Notes: a model not told the origin generated them from the sequence alone. Positions 22,851 to 34,330 are shown, numbered from the stretch's first letter. The stretch is 64,000 nucleotides of DNA from Stomoxys calcitrans (GCF_963082655.1 NC_081554.1:97036245-97100244); one strand, 5' to 3'. Numbers and translations: made by a program.

Positions 22851-22889
22851 TCGAGCTGACACTTGATACATATACCTTTTTTGTTTACA

Positions 22890-24110
22890 GATAAGTTAAG
22901 TTCGAAGAACAAAAATGTTGATGTTGAAGTTATAAAACTTCAATTTGCTGAGACGCGTAGAATGGCCGCATTTAAAATATTGGTACCGGACGACGTTTTT
23001 GACTACGTGGTGAATCAACCACCACCTAGAACCGTTGTTCACGTATTTATTTACAAAGTCAACCTTAGATCTGATCCGATATCGTTTGGGAGAATGTATT
23101 AAAATCTATAATCTTAGTGAGGTGTTGCGTAATTTTTATAATACACTATTTACATATTTTTCTAGTTCTGTTCCCAAAATCTTAAAACGGACTTTGACTG
23201 GACCTCCTTGGAATACTTTAAAACCTGCCAAACTTAAGAATAGGAAAAACAAATTTTTCCACGTATTTAATTTCTAGGTCGGAATTAAATACCGAAAATA
23301 ATATTGCCTACCGGAATTATTTATGCTCCATGAAGCAACGAGTAATATTAAATCCAAAAAAAAATATATTATAAATTTGTAATTCGAAGCGAAGATGATG
23401 CACTCTTCCTAGCACCCATATACATGGTTCACTAATCGCCGAAGGAAATAAAGAAATTTGTAACATGTTTACAAACTTTTTTACCTCAACATATTCTGAT
23501 AAAATGTATGATATCAACTCTGAATATCTGTACGAGATTCCTCAATCCTCCTTAATAAGTATGCCTCGAAAAATTATTGATACCGTTTCTAAGAACTTGA
23601 AATCTCTAAAATGCTCTTTTAAACCAGGCCCTAGTATACTTAAAATTTGCACTGATCACCTTAAATTTCCTTTAACTTTCCATTAGGCCTTATACCTGAA
23701 CTATGGAAGTAATCCTATAATATTCCCCTATTTAAATCCGAAAGTAGGTTCGATGTATCAAATTATAGAGGCATTGCAAAGTTAAGTACTATACCAAAGT
23801 TAAGTACTATACAAACAAAGATTATGACTGATAACATCTCCCATTAAGTTTCTTCAATTTCAGATGCGCAACACGGGTTTCGTAAAGCTTGATCAACTGT
23901 TACAAAAGTTTTACAGTTAGTAACTCTTGTCAATGATGGATTTAGGCAGACGAAACAGACTAATGCTATATATACCGACTTTAGTAAGGCGTTAGATAAA
24001 GCCAACCATGGCCCACTTTTGTTTAAGCTCGGTGAAATCGAGTTTTCTCCTGTATTATAAAATTGGGTTAATTTTTACTTATCTGGACATGTTTAGAATG
24101 TACACTTCGG
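22890..24110 (+). pseudogene. Decayed LINE reverse transcriptase
   Basis: Plus-strand RT gene broken by several stops and frameshifts. Segments read in order: KLKNRKNKFF before RT at 23241-23262; 'SFKPGPSILKI' at 23620-23651; 'NIPLFKSESRFDVSNYRGIA' at 23721-23781; 'ISDAQHGFRKA' at 23860-23891; and motif A 'IYTDFSKALDKANHG' at 23970-24015, in which the catalytic Asp is still legible. The YADD part is missing because the copy ends just after, at a repeat boundary. The layout (PxK..NYRGI..QHGFR..DFSKAFD) is that of Jockey/R1-like elements. Inactive. Confidence 0.75.
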
Positions 24111-24194
24111 ACTCTATATGTACGGAACGGGATTTGTTGTGGGTATTGGATGCCATAAACGTACTCTATATACCAAATATTTGCCAAATTTAAA

Positions 24195-24560
24195 ACAAAT
24201 TGAGACCCAAGAAGTCAAATGCCGGGATCAGTTTACATGGGGTCTATAACTATTTATAGGGTGTGATTTGATGCTGAAAGATACAACAAATTTCATGTAC
24301 TAAATTTTAGCCAAATCGAGGCATCTAGAGACTCCAGGAGTCAAATAAGGCGATCGGCTTATGGAGGTATTTGTGTGGGTATTGGAATCCATAAATATAC
24401 TTCACATATGAAATTTCTGCTAAATTACACAAATCTAGGGGCTCAAGAAGTCAAATCCAGCGATCGATTTTTACAGGGGCCTTATCTCTTTGTAGTCCTT
24501 TCTGGACAGGATTTGGTGTTAATGTTGTGGGTGGTAGAATGTTCTACACATGCTAAAAAT
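24195..24560 (+). repeat. Decayed family A units
   Basis: 'caaatcgaggcatctagagac', 'aagaagtcaaatccagcgatcg' and similar words show two or three worn units. No terminus. Confidence 0.5.
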
Positions 24561-24599
24561 TGAGTTTATAAATACATATCTATCTTCAGTAATATCAAA

Positions 24600-25345
24600 A
24601 AGATGATAATATTTATTATAATTTTAACAAATACGACGAAAAGGATCGTTATTTGCAAAATCGCGTTGATGATATTGAAAATTAAACAGTTGAAAATTTC
24701 TCGTTGGTCTTGAAGGAACGTTAATATTAAGCCGGCTCAACAAAAATACCCGTGTAAAACATTTAAGATGAAAGTCATGTTCAACATTTTCCTGCGCCTA
24801 CTGAGAGTAGGGAGCTTTATTAAATTTAATCTAAACGTATAGGAAGGTAGGAAGGTAAAATAGTAGAAATTGTTTCTGTACTGACTCAATTTTATTTCTG
24901 TGAATAGTGTAAAGCGGATCCCAAATAACGGATCCATATTGAAGTGTACTTCGGACTTCCTAACTGAAGGATCATCAAATTCTATACTCCATTTTTTCAT
25001 AAATTATATATTCACCATCATAGAAATATGTTGTCTAAAATTCAATTTACGATCTAAGAGGATGTCAAGATTAAGAAAAGTTTCTTTGCCAATTTCACGA
25101 CCGTTAAGATAATAACTTTTTGACAAGATATTAACACCACAAACAAAAGTTATCAAGATCGAGTTGTAACAAATCCTGCTCTGAAGAAACACAGAGCGAT
25201 TGGAAAATTTTGACGTCATCAGCATACATAAAGATTGAAGAATTTTTAATAAGACAAGGTAAATCATTTACAAACAGATTAAAAAGAATTGGGCCCAGAT
25301 GACTGCCCTGTAACTCCGGATTTCACAATAATTGACTTAGAAAAA
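24600..25345 (-). pseudogene. Decayed LINE RT fragment (YADD to C-terminus)
   Basis: Minus-strand RT remnant starting in the middle of the domain: QGSHLGPILFNLFVNDLP (25307-25254), then FMYADDVKIF around 25236-25205 with both Asp residues kept. Next come ILLDRKLNFRQHI and the C-terminal block RSTLQYGSVIWDPLYTIHRN. A 2-base deletion just before QGS breaks the frame and there are many stops beyond. The same family as the remnant at 33690-34330 (shared 'SVQKQFLLF'-type segment). It faces the LINE remnant at 22890, so it is a separate insertion. Confidence 0.75.
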
Positions 25346-26018
25346 GAACTTCTACTATGGTTTCCAACATTCAATTCAATTAAGATCCGAATCGAACCTC
25401 AAATTCATATAGCTCCTCAATTTGGTCCAGTTCGGTCCAGGCTTTAATATAGCTGCCAAATAGACCGATTTCTAGATTTAAGGTTTTGGGTTCACAAAAG
25501 GCGCAATTATTGTCCGATGTCGCTGAAATTGGGGACAGTGAGTTAAATTAAGCCCCTCGACATATTTCTGCAGTTTGGCCTAGATCAAGTTTTGCATATA
25601 GCAGCCATATAGACCGATCTCTGACATACTTCTTCAATTTGGCTCAGATCCGTCCAGATTTGGATATATTAATAGCTGTCATATAGACCGATCACTCGAT
25701 TTCAAGTCTTGACCCCATAAAAGGCGCATTTATAATCCGATTTCACTGAAATTTTACTTATGTTAGGCTTATCGACATCCGTGTCGTATATGGTTCAGAT
25801 CGGTTTATTTTTAGATATAGCTACTAAAAAGACCAATATTTTGTTATACACAATTGAACAATGACTAGTACTTATTAGTATTTGGTCCAAATCGGAACAT
25901 ATTTCGATATATCTGCTATGGGGCAAAAGGTATGCATTTTTCACCGGATTTTGACGAAATGTAGTTTACATATATACCCGAGGTGGTGGGTGTCCAAAGT
26001 TCGGCCCATCCGAACTTT
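25346..26018 (-). mobile_element. Family B element, palindrome end present
   Basis: Units with 'catatagaccgatc..aaggcgcatttataatccg' lead to 'gaggtggtgggtgtccaaagt' and a mutated palindrome (cggcccatccgaac). The outermost ACTTGTT is gone. The far end is also missing. Confidence 0.65.
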
Positions 26019-26352
26019 TTGTCGAAATCACTCTATAGTCTAACGTTTAAGCCTATATCTTCATATAGCGCCCTTTATACCGATCTCCCGATAAGAAATA
26101 TGGACCAAATACTTATAAGTACTCTTTGGACCAAATACTTATAAGTACAAGTCATTGTTCAATTGTGTATAACAAAATATTGGTAATTTTAGTAGCTATA
26201 TCTAAAAATAAACCGATCTGAACCATAAACGACATGAATGTCGAAAAGCCTAACATAAGTCACTTTGTCAAAATCGGAATATAAATGCGCTTTTATGGGG
26301 CCAAGACTTCAAAACGAGATGTCGGTCTATATGGCAGCTATATACAAATCTG
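25655..26352. repeat. Large inverted repeat (arms about 250 bp)
   Basis: The left arm (about 25655-25910) and right arm (about 26095-26352) are reverse complements with high identity, e.g. the stretch from 'cttatgttaggctt' through 'tatacacaattgaacaatgac'. The spacer is about 190 bp. The right arm also contains a 24-bp direct duplication of 'ggaccaaatacttataagta' (26101 and 26125). A transcript across it could form a long hairpin. Confidence 0.7.
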
Positions 26353-26559
26353 GATTGAATGCACTGGAGACTCAAGAAGTCAAGCGAGCGATCGATTTAA
26401 AAAGGGCTAACATCTAATTATGGTTTTAATCTGACATAATCAAGTGTAGGTGTAGCCAATCGAAAAAAATTCAGACTTCTTAGTACTCAGAACGTAAAAT
26501 TGAATTTGCAATTCTCACTGACGTAACATACAACAATAAGCGAGAAAATACCGGTTGGT

Positions 26560-26700
26560 AGCGACCTGAAATAATTATGTGGGAATCCCATCCACTACCT
26601 GCGGGTCGGCTTTGGTTTGCCGCCTATGTGGTATCACAATGGACAAACATATTCTAAGTGAGTGAGTCTAGTCTAGTTGAGTTAAGACGACAACCATTTC
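26560..26700 (+). mobile_element. SINE-2-like fragment
   Basis: Shares 'ggtatcacaatggac' and 'taagtgagtgagtct' with the SINE at 1240-1395. The tRNA-like head is not recognisable and the AACCTAACC tail is replaced by other sequence. Confidence 0.45.
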
Positions 26701-26859
26701 CTAGCTTTATTCGTTCGACATTTCGTGACGACACAGACGATCCAAAAACTATATACCCAAGCTCATGTTTTAGATTCTTTGAGTGTACGAACGACCTATG
26801 GTAGAGGGTTTCCAAAATGCAGCTATAAACAAGATATATCCCCAAATTGCAGTTATAAA

Positions 26860-27125
26860 CAAGATATATCCCCATTAAGGAACAGCGAAAATTCTTACAT
26901 ATCAATGAGTTTAGTCCGATTAAAGTTTGAGCTCAATGATAAGGGGCCTCCTTTTTTAAGCCGACTCCAAACGGCGTTCCCCAAGCGATACCACCTGATA
27001 TACAAGTTTTAATATGGCAGGATATTTCACAAATGTTGCCACCACTAGTAAGGGGATAGCCACCGCCGAAATTTGAACCCAGGCGTTTGACGTCATAGGC
27101 GGACATGCTAACATCTGCGCCACGA
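26860..27125 (-). mobile_element. tRNA-derived SINE (SINE-1)
   Basis: Minus-strand copy with both Pol III boxes. The A box is the complement of 'gctaacatctgcgcca' (27107-27122). The B box is the complement of 'aatttgaaccc' (27070-27080), with one change from consensus. The body 'gggatagccaccgccg' and 'gagctcaatgataagggg' follows, with a shortened tail at about 26870. Confidence 0.85.
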
Positions 27126-27349
27126 GTGAAATTTTATAATCACAAAACGACTAATTTTTTTTCACTTTTATATTACCGCCTTTACTAAGACAAGTTGGGA
27201 TCGCCAACGTGCCTCTAACTATGTTAAAATCTGATGACAACATGCAACAAACATCAATATGATAATCTTTGCAAACTATAATGCGAAGAAAATCTTTCGT
27301 TTTGCGAATTTGTTAACCGGAACATAACGGAAAAATGATCATTTGCAGA

Positions 27350-28195
27350 GAGCGGGAATTGCCAGAATTGAAAATTTTTCCCGATTTGCCGCGAAATAAA
27401 AAAATGCCGGGAAAAAATCTCTAATCGAAACCCTTAAAGAGAAATATGTATTCATATATTGCTCTGCTGTACGTATATGTAGGTACAACTAGGAAATATA
27501 TGATGGGTGACTAAATGATCTATTCAAAATTCGTACATTTTGGAACCAAAATTGGTACTTTCTTTACAGATGGGGCTAGAGGTCCGAAATTTGGCATGCA
27601 GGTACAAGAATTATTTATATAATGGGTGATAAAATGATCCATTTAAAGTTCGTACATTTTCGTACCAAAAAGTGCAAAATAGTACGAAATAGCTTATCTT
27701 CAACAGCGAACGGGTCTAATCGCAGCCTTAACAAAAAAACGACATGTGGAAGAAAATGTACTAATTGTGGTGTAATTGGTACCTTGAAAGAATATATTGG
27801 ACAATTATAAGGCATTTTTTTCGTATATTTAGGTACTAAAACGTACAAAATGGTACTTTCTTAACGGAGTGAGCTAAAGCTCTCAAAATTGGAAAAACAA
27901 GTACACCTTGACTACAACTTTTGGGTGATCAGAAGATTATTCAAAATAGTACATTTAGGTAATAAAACGTAGAAAATTGTACATTCTGTACGAATTGAGC
28001 TAAAGCACTCAAAATTAGAATATGGTTACACCTTGGCAGTAAATAATGGGCGGATAGAGCGGGAATTCCTAGGATTGAAAATTTTTCCCGATTTGCCGGA
28101 AAACGAAATAAGGCCGGAAAAAGAAAATCTCTAATCGAAACGCTTAAGAGAAATAAAAATTCATATATTGGTCTGCTGTACGTATATGTCGGCCT
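27350..28195. repeat. Family F repeats bounded by 135-bp direct repeats
   Basis: Two similar blocks, 27350-27484 and 28056-28195 ('gagcgggaatt', 'gaaaatttttcccgatttgc', 'ctctgctgtacgtatatgt'), flank about 570 bp of degenerate units with 'aaatggtactttctt', 'gagctaaagctctcaaaatt' and 'acatttaggta'. The open frames at 27615-28201 lie inside. The layout could be a duplicated segment or a short element with direct terminal repeats; no PBS or coding part was seen. Confidence 0.55.
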
Positions 28196-28296
28196 ACTCA
28201 AATTATACTGATTATTTTTGCTGCCCTAACAAATTTAATCAATCAAATCAGCTGATTTTGTATTGACAAAAACACAATTGTTTACGAAAGGAAACA

Positions 28297-28340
28297 TTAT
28301 GATGGTGATTCGAGTGTCTTGCCCGCATTGTGGGTGATGT
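28297..28340 (-). CDS. Possible last exon of the 28.4-29.0 kb gene
   Basis: If the GTGAGT donor at 28443 is used, an acceptor at 28341-28342 (...ctgcagcgcag) gives a 103-nt intron with compatible phase. The frame then continues for about 14 codons (ITHNAGKTLESPS) to a TAA at 28297-28299. An alternative acceptor five bases upstream also keeps the phase but gives a different peptide. Speculative; listed because the phase fits. Confidence 0.25.
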
Positions 28341-28435
28341 CTGCGCTGCAGAATTGCTTTTACGCCTTAAAAAGATCGGCGCAAAAAAATGGGGTATTAT
28401 TCAATTAATATTCGTGCAATAAACAGAGGGTTTCT

Positions 28436-29020
28436 CTACTCACATTGTACCGGTTGAAGAGACAAGTTGTCTCGTCTGTCATGGTGTTCAATTTCAACCA
28501 ATTTGCCGTCAATGGAGTCGCAGACAGTTGCTCCACAATTACTGTTTTCGATGAATCGACAGTGTTTGTTGATGGTTTCTTGCTGCCGTGGTGGCGTCAC
28601 CAAATTGTGGATAAAATTTTCAAGGTCACTGGGGCTGGTGGAGACAACAGCCAAGATGGGTGGCAAAGATTCATGTGGTATTACGATACATTTCAAATTT
28701 GGTGCTATTTGAATGAATCGCGGCGAACTCAAGATAGGCTCAACTGCATCATGATTCACTTTTGATTCAGTGTCTGCAGTGACTTTGGTGCGAGACTCGT
28801 GTTGGTCATTTACATTACTCTTTGGATCTATCTGTTGTATGAATAATCGCTGAGAATGCTCAGGCTTGTACAGCAGCTCTGGCCGATCAGCCCTCAGCAA
28901 TGGGCACCAAGCTCCTGAAAACTCAGGTGATTTGATGGTGGGTGAGGAGATAGGCGTGAATACCGGCTGTAGCCTGATGTTTTGTATGGTTAACGAAGCG
29001 GCAAATTGCGCTTTCGGCAT
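28436..29020 (-). CDS. Hypothetical protein, possible first exon
   Basis: The longest open frame in the window that is not clearly repeat- or LINE-derived: 194 codons from the first ATG (MPKAQFAASL). The frame is open upstream to a stop near 29112, and a GTG upstream is not a likely start in an animal. It lies in a low-repeat island. No known domain, signal peptide or membrane segment is visible; the protein is polar, with Pro/Ser-rich stretches (TPISSPTIKSPEF) and acidic/His clusters (VEIEHHDRRDN). Near the end a strong donor-like GTGAGT (28443-28438) precedes the TAG by two codons, so the true protein may be spliced. Function unknown; a chance frame cannot be excluded. Confidence 0.4.
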   Translation of the reverse strand: MPKAQFAASLTIQNIRLQPVFTPISSPTIKSPEFSGAWCPLLRADRPELLYKPEHSQRLFIQQIDPKSNVNDQHESRTKVTADTESKVNHDAVEPILSSPRFIQIAPNLKCIVIPHESLPPILAVVSTSPSDLENFIHNLVTPPRQQETINKHCRFIENSNCGATVCDSIDGKLVEIEHHDRRDNLSLQPVQCE

Positions 29021-29480
29021 TGTGTAAAGAGCTATGGTAACGCGGTGTAAATAAAACGACTTTTGCTTAAACTTCACGTCATTCTTAAGACGCTGGAGTC
29101 TAAGCGTTTAGGGGTTGGAACAGCACGGCGTAAGGCGTGTTGTCGTTTGTAAACGCGCTTTTGTACTAAAAACTTTTTCGAGTTAAAAGCCACTTGATTG
29201 TTTTTGACTTTTTTGGGTTTGTTATTTTTCTTTTTCCCATACATATGTGTCTACTTAGTTTCGCTTCCAGACTTATCGTTGTCGTCATCACCATCGCTTT
29301 CGTTATCAGCTGTATTAGGTTGTCCATTGATTGGCACGTTCACTCTACGCTCTCTTCCCCACCAATCGTTATGGTTTTATTATACTTAAAGAAAACTTGC
29401 ACTGTGTTCTAAGAGGGGACAATAATGATAAAGGCAGTAACAAGTAGTGCGTTGGCAAGTACTTTCGGTCCATCTACCAC
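29021..29480. other. Low-repeat DNA upstream of the hypothetical gene
   Basis: GC content is higher near 29085-29160 ('cagcacggcgtaaggcgtg'), which might be 5' UTR or promoter, but no TATA/Inr pair could be supported. Plus-strand frames at 29194-29412 are hydrophobic, T-rich chance translations. Confidence 0.3.
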
Positions 29481-30010
29481 CATGGATAAATGACTATCTA
29501 TATATATAAAAGAGTAGCGTGACTGACTGATTGCTGACTGACTGATAATCGCTTAGTCCAAACGGCTAAAGCTAGAATCATGAAATTTGGCACGAATGTT
29601 GGTCTTGGGTTATAGGCAGGGTATAAGGCTGGATTTGGTGATATTCGTACGTTTAGGTACTAAAAAGTGTGAAATGGTACAAATTTACTCAGCGCGAACG
29701 GAAAGGGGTAGAATTATATTCTTGGGCTAAAATTAAAGAGCGTCTCGAAAAAATAACGTTGAAAAAAAAAAAATACCGGAAGTGGGAACAATAGTACGTT
29801 TTGTACCGCAATTGGTACTACTTGGTACTTTCTTTGTAAATTGAACTAGAGCTCTGAAATTTGGAATTTAGGTACACTATAGCAATCTTGATTGGGTGAC
29901 CATAAAGGTTTTTGGAAAATAGAAAAATACCTAACTTACATTTAGGTATCAAAAGTGCCAAAGTACCAAACAAAACTCAAATTAAAATCTCAATTTTAAA
30001 AAAAGATTGG
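29481..30010 (+). repeat. Family F repeat with GACT microsatellite head
   Basis: Starts 'ctatctatatatataaaaga' then a GACTGACTGATT run, then 'gcttagtccaaacggctaaa'. Later units ('ttaggtactaaaaagtgtg', 'ggtactttctttgtaaattg', 'ctagagctctgaaatttgg') match the repeat at 27484-28050. Non-coding. Confidence 0.55.
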
Positions 30011-30173
30011 TACAAGTTCAGCTTTCACCTCTCAGAAATAGTCTCACAATAGTAACCACTGTGACTCTGCTTTAATTGTTTGGGCAATCTAAAACTTATC
30101 AAGATTGATCACTCATTCGACTTGTGTCATTTACTACTGTTCACAACAAACACATTTTGCAGCAATTGCTTAT

Positions 30174-30619
30174 TATACCCACAACCTTAGGATGGGAGTA
30201 TACTAATCTAGTCATTCCGTTTGTAACATCTCGAAATATTGATGTGCGACAACATAAAGTCCGTCCCTCCGCCTGTTGGAATTTCCTAAAGCTAGCCGCT
30301 TGAAATTGCACAGATACTTAATATTGATGTAGGTCGTTGGGGATTGCAAATGGGCTATATCGGTTCAGATTTGGATATAGTTCCCATATAAACCGATCTT
30401 TCGATTTCCCGATTTGACTTCTTGAGCCCCTGGAAGCCGCAATTTGTGTCCGTTTTGGCTGAAATTTTGCAAATAGTATTCTGTTATGTCTCTCAACAGC
30501 CGTGCCAAGTACGGTCCAAATCAGTCTATAATCAGATATAGATCCCATATTTTAGCAGAATCCATGGTGGTGGGTTCCCATAATTCTGCCCGGCCGAACT
30601 TAGCACGTTTTTACTTGTT
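30174..30619 (-). mobile_element. Family A/B element, short
   Basis: Both ends are recognisable: TATACCCACAACC at the left; 'ggtggtgggttccc', palindrome remnant (ctgcccggccgaac) and ACTTGTT at the right. Only about two internal units remain, so it looks like a contracted copy. Confidence 0.75.
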
Positions 30620-30629
30620 TTGTTTGACT

Positions 30630-31330
30630 TTTTATAGCCATCACCATAGCATAGCGTTATACTAATGCGATCCCATAAAGTCTATACATACATTTCTTGA
30701 TCGTCTTGATATTCTAAGCCGATCGACCCATACCCATCCGTCTGTCTGTCAAATCCAGATATCGGTCAAATGGGTTAAGCTAACCGCTCGAAATTTTGCA
30801 AAGAACTTCACATTTATGTAGGTCGTTGGGGATCGCAAAGGAGCCATATTGGTTCAGATTTAAATAAAGCTTCAATAAAAAATGGACCTTTGATTTGACT
30901 TCTTGAGCCCCTAGAAATCGCAATTGTTGTACAATTGGGTTGGCATTTTGTATAAAGTGTTATGTTATAACATCCAATAGAGTTAATATAGAGCTCTAAA
31001 ATTTTGCACAGATATAGATATAGCTCCCATATAAATCGATCTCCCGATTTCATTTCTTGAGCTCGTGGAGGTCGCAATTATTATCCGATTTGTCGGAAAT
31101 TTTGCATAATGACCTCTGTTACGAGCCTCAACACGTAGCACTGTGACCTGATAAAACTCCCATATAAATCGATCTCCCGATTTAACATCTTGAGCCTCCA
31201 GAGGGTAAAATTATTATCCGGTTTGGACTTCTGCTATGACTCTCAAGAACTCTGCAAGTATGGTTCAAATCGGTAAATAACATGATATAGCGTCCCTATA
31301 AACCAATCTCTTGATTGGTTCTATATTAAA
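30630..31330 (-). repeat. Family A/B element without palindrome end
   Basis: Begins 'tttttatagccatcaccatag', followed by 'ttcttgatcgtcttg' and four worn units ('ctcccatataaatcgatctc'). No palindrome or ACTTGTT at the right. Confidence 0.65.
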
Positions 31331-31439
31331 AGATCTTCACTTTAACGTATGACTTTATCCCTGAATTGTGTTTTTCGTTTCACTGATTTCTGGCGTTGAT
31401 GTTGAGTTTTAGGTTTTGGTGTATTCAGGGGACTTAATA

Positions 31440-33086
31440 GAATTTATCGACGAACATAACATTTGTTTGTTAGTTTGTTTGTCTGTTCCGTATAGACTCA
31501 AAAACGGCTGAACCGATTCTTATGAAATGTTCGCAGATGATAGAGTTTAAGCCCCCTGTGAAAATAGGAAACTACATTTCGTTGATATCCGAAGCGGATC
31601 TCGGAGATGGGTGCACCAATTTCAGTGAATTTTTTTTTGCCACCCTACGGTACCCAAAATCACGAAATTGGTATACAATATTGGGGATGAATAACCTGGG
31701 GGATGCACCATTCCAATACCCACCCGAACGGACACGAAACTTTACCAATTGAGACAATATGTTTATCAAATGAAAGGTATTTACGAGTAGATTACGAACT
31801 TGGATTACGAATGTCACACAAAGTGACGGAGGGGTCCCCCACACCCAAAAACACCACTCAACAGGACACTTTTATCGCTTTGCGCAATATGGGTATAAAA
31901 TGAAAGGTATTTAAAAGTATATAATAGATATTTGGGAGTATGAAAATGATAATTATATTTGGGTCCAAGTACCCAGCGAGCCATTCCAAGGCCAAAGTAA
32001 TACCAAAATCAAAATGAATGGCTTTCGGGAGTAGAATATGGTGTCAAAAATTGGATCCAAATACCTAGAGCGCCCCCCAAGAGCAAGAGAGTCTCCCCGA
32101 TCGGGACAATATAGGACACTAATGAAAGGTATTCGAGAGTAGAGTATGAAAATGATATTAAAAATTGGATCCAAGTATCTAGGGAGCCGTCCCAGGAGGA
32201 CCCACGGATCTTTAAAAATGTGGTATCCCAAGTGGTAGCGTTGATATTTCAAAGGTAGATAACCAATATAAAAAAAATGAGTGTGGATCTGAACGATACC
32301 CCTAGTTCTGAATATTTTGATAGCCACCTTCAAAATGCTTGACATTATGGGGCTCAAACAAAATTGTGTCCTAGTACCCTTTAAACAGGTAATTTTTACC
32401 TAGTATGGCAATAAATAATAGGTATTTGATAGTAGAAAACGAATACTATATCCAATTTTGAGGACAAGAGTTTGGGGTCGTTCACCCCATAAACTGCCTC
32501 TACACCAATGGTAATTAGGGCTCAAATAAAAGAAATTTGAGAGTAGAGCACGATGGTGATATTTTTCTCAAACTGGACATAATTTTGGGTTGTTACAAAA
32601 AGGGGCTTAAATCAGTTATCTGTTTTATAGCCAAGTGTTTCAGGGACGCCTTACCTCATAAACTCCCCCTAAACCGCACATATACATCGACTATAGAAAT
32701 ATGAAGCTCAAATGTTGCATTTTTGGAGTAGGGTTTAATCTGATATCCACGTTCGAGGCAAAGGGTTTAGCTACTAAAACCAAGAGAATGAAGTAGATCT
32801 AACATCCAAACTTCAATGGGCGGACCCTCCCCTTACCTGTGGGGGTGTGATGTGTGGATCGTTCTACACCAATAATGACAATATGGGGTTCAGATAAAAG
32901 GCATTTGAGATTAGAGCACGAATCTGATATATGGGGGTCCACCTCACCTCAAAAGTACCACCATATCGGACACGTATACCGACCATATAAATATAAGGCT
33001 CAAATTAAAGGTATTTGGGAGTAGAGATAAAATAAGAGAGTGAAAGAGAGCGCAACGGAGCGGGACCTGTCTAGCTAGTTATATTA
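31440..33086 (+). mobile_element. Family D element, near full length
   Basis: Head 'tttgtttgttagtttgtttg', 'gactcaaaaacggctgaacc' and 'ctcggagatgggtgcacc'. Then about nine degenerate units with 'atggggctcaaat', 'agagtagagtatgaa' and C-rich 'ccccacacccaaaa' blocks. The end is 'gagtgaaagagagcgcaacg' followed by 'gagcgggacctgtctagcta', whose complement opens the minus copy at 59684. No transposase or RT frame; the ORFs at 31522-32357 are unit translations. Superfamily unknown. Confidence 0.65.
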
Positions 33087-33249
33087 TTATTTTTTAATAT
33101 AAATAACTTCAAGGGCATTAAAACTATTATATACCTCAACAATTATTTCGATACCGTTTTTAAAGTAAAAAGAACGTTACTTTAGCAATACCGACTGGTA
33201 TTATTTAATTGTAATTATTTACATATTTATGTAGCAGTAACAGAATCAA

Positions 33250-33490
33250 TATAGGCACAGAAAGAGACTGGAAGAAGATACTGGAGCATGCAGGATACTG
33301 AGATTAAAACAGAGTACTTGAATCAGCAGAATGCAGGAGTAAGCAGGATTGGAACAGAATACAAGCAGGATGCAGGAGCAAAAACAAGCAGGATGCAGGA
33401 GCAAAACATAATCGTTTGCAATAGGATGCAGAAGCAAAAAGAGTACTGGAGTGAACAGGATACAGAAACAAACTGGATACATAAATGAAT
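33250..33490 (+). repeat. Purine-rich minisatellite
   Basis: About 240 bp of imperfect units of 18-24 nt related to 'agcaggatgcaggagcaaaa'. The plus strand is almost free of long pyrimidine runs. Because of the periodicity, several frames stay open on both strands (e.g. repeats of QDAGAKTS / RMQEQN); these are not taken as genes. Confidence 0.6.
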
Positions 33491-33689
33491 AGCAAACGAT
33501 AGCGTGAAGATTTCGGAACTCAGTATTATAGCGACATGAACAAAAGGATGGTCAGTTAGTAACATCTTTTTTTGGGGCTCGGTTTTAACATTGTCGTAGA
33601 ATAGATGCTTTAATAACGAAAATGGATTCAGACGCGGAAGATTAACGATTGTTTTCCTTGTAATTACTTTTCAAAATGGACAGTTTTAA

Positions 33690-34330
33690 GGTAATGAAGG
33701 GTGTTGTTGTCCTCTCAAACAGTGAGAGTTGATTCTCCGTTTATAAGCTTCTGCAGAAAACTATATCAAACATACAACATCTATGTTCAAGTGATGAAAA
33801 GTCAATCAATATCAAATGCTCCCCATAGGGTGGAATATAAAAAGGGTCCCTTCCATCAAATTCTGTTAATCCGAAAATGAGGAAGTGTTTCTATACGGGC
33901 TCAACTCTCTCTATAAAGCACTGATAACTAGGAGACCATACGATGGAAGCGTACTCGAGCGTTGGCCTAACAAGGAAATCAAATACGTTTATACAAATTT
34001 TGATCATTGAATTCTTTAAACCATTTTTTGATGAAATCTAGAGTAGACATTGATCTACTCACAACGGAACCAATATGAGCATAAAATGTCATCCTTCCAT
34101 TATGTAAGACCCCCCAAGTCGTTAAATAGGTCCACATTATCCAATGAAATTCTACGTTGTCAAGGCAGACTTTCTGTAAAAGGTGATTTTCTTCCATTTA
34201 TCCAGGCTCAGAGTCATGTGATTCGTATCGCACCAATTTGTTACCTTGTCTTAATTTTAGCTCTAAAATCCACATTTATTGAGGGATTTTGGATAGAACA
34301 AATGATGGTATGAGTTTGGGTTCCAAACGT
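33690..34330 (-). pseudogene. Decayed LINE RT C-terminal fragment
   Basis: Minus-strand remnant of a Jockey/CR1-like ORF2. Readable pieces are 'STLDFIKKWFKEFNDQNLYK' (34055-33996), 'EPVQKHFLIFGLTEF'-like (about 33895-33855) and 'YIPPYGEHLILIDFSSLEHR' (33840-33780), all from the region downstream of YADD. Stops and frameshifts separate them. Same family as 24600-25345. Confidence 0.65.

Noticed and set aside
28445..28765. 106-codon plus-strand ORF
   Set aside because: It is the antisense of the longer minus-strand frame and has no better support.
31522..32357. ORFs on both strands within 31.5-32.4 kb
   Set aside because: Translations of family D units; equivalents occur in every D copy.
33246..33565. 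Overlapping Cys/Leu-rich and Gln-rich ORFs on both strands
   Set aside because: They come from the purine-rich minisatellite, which has few stops in several frames.
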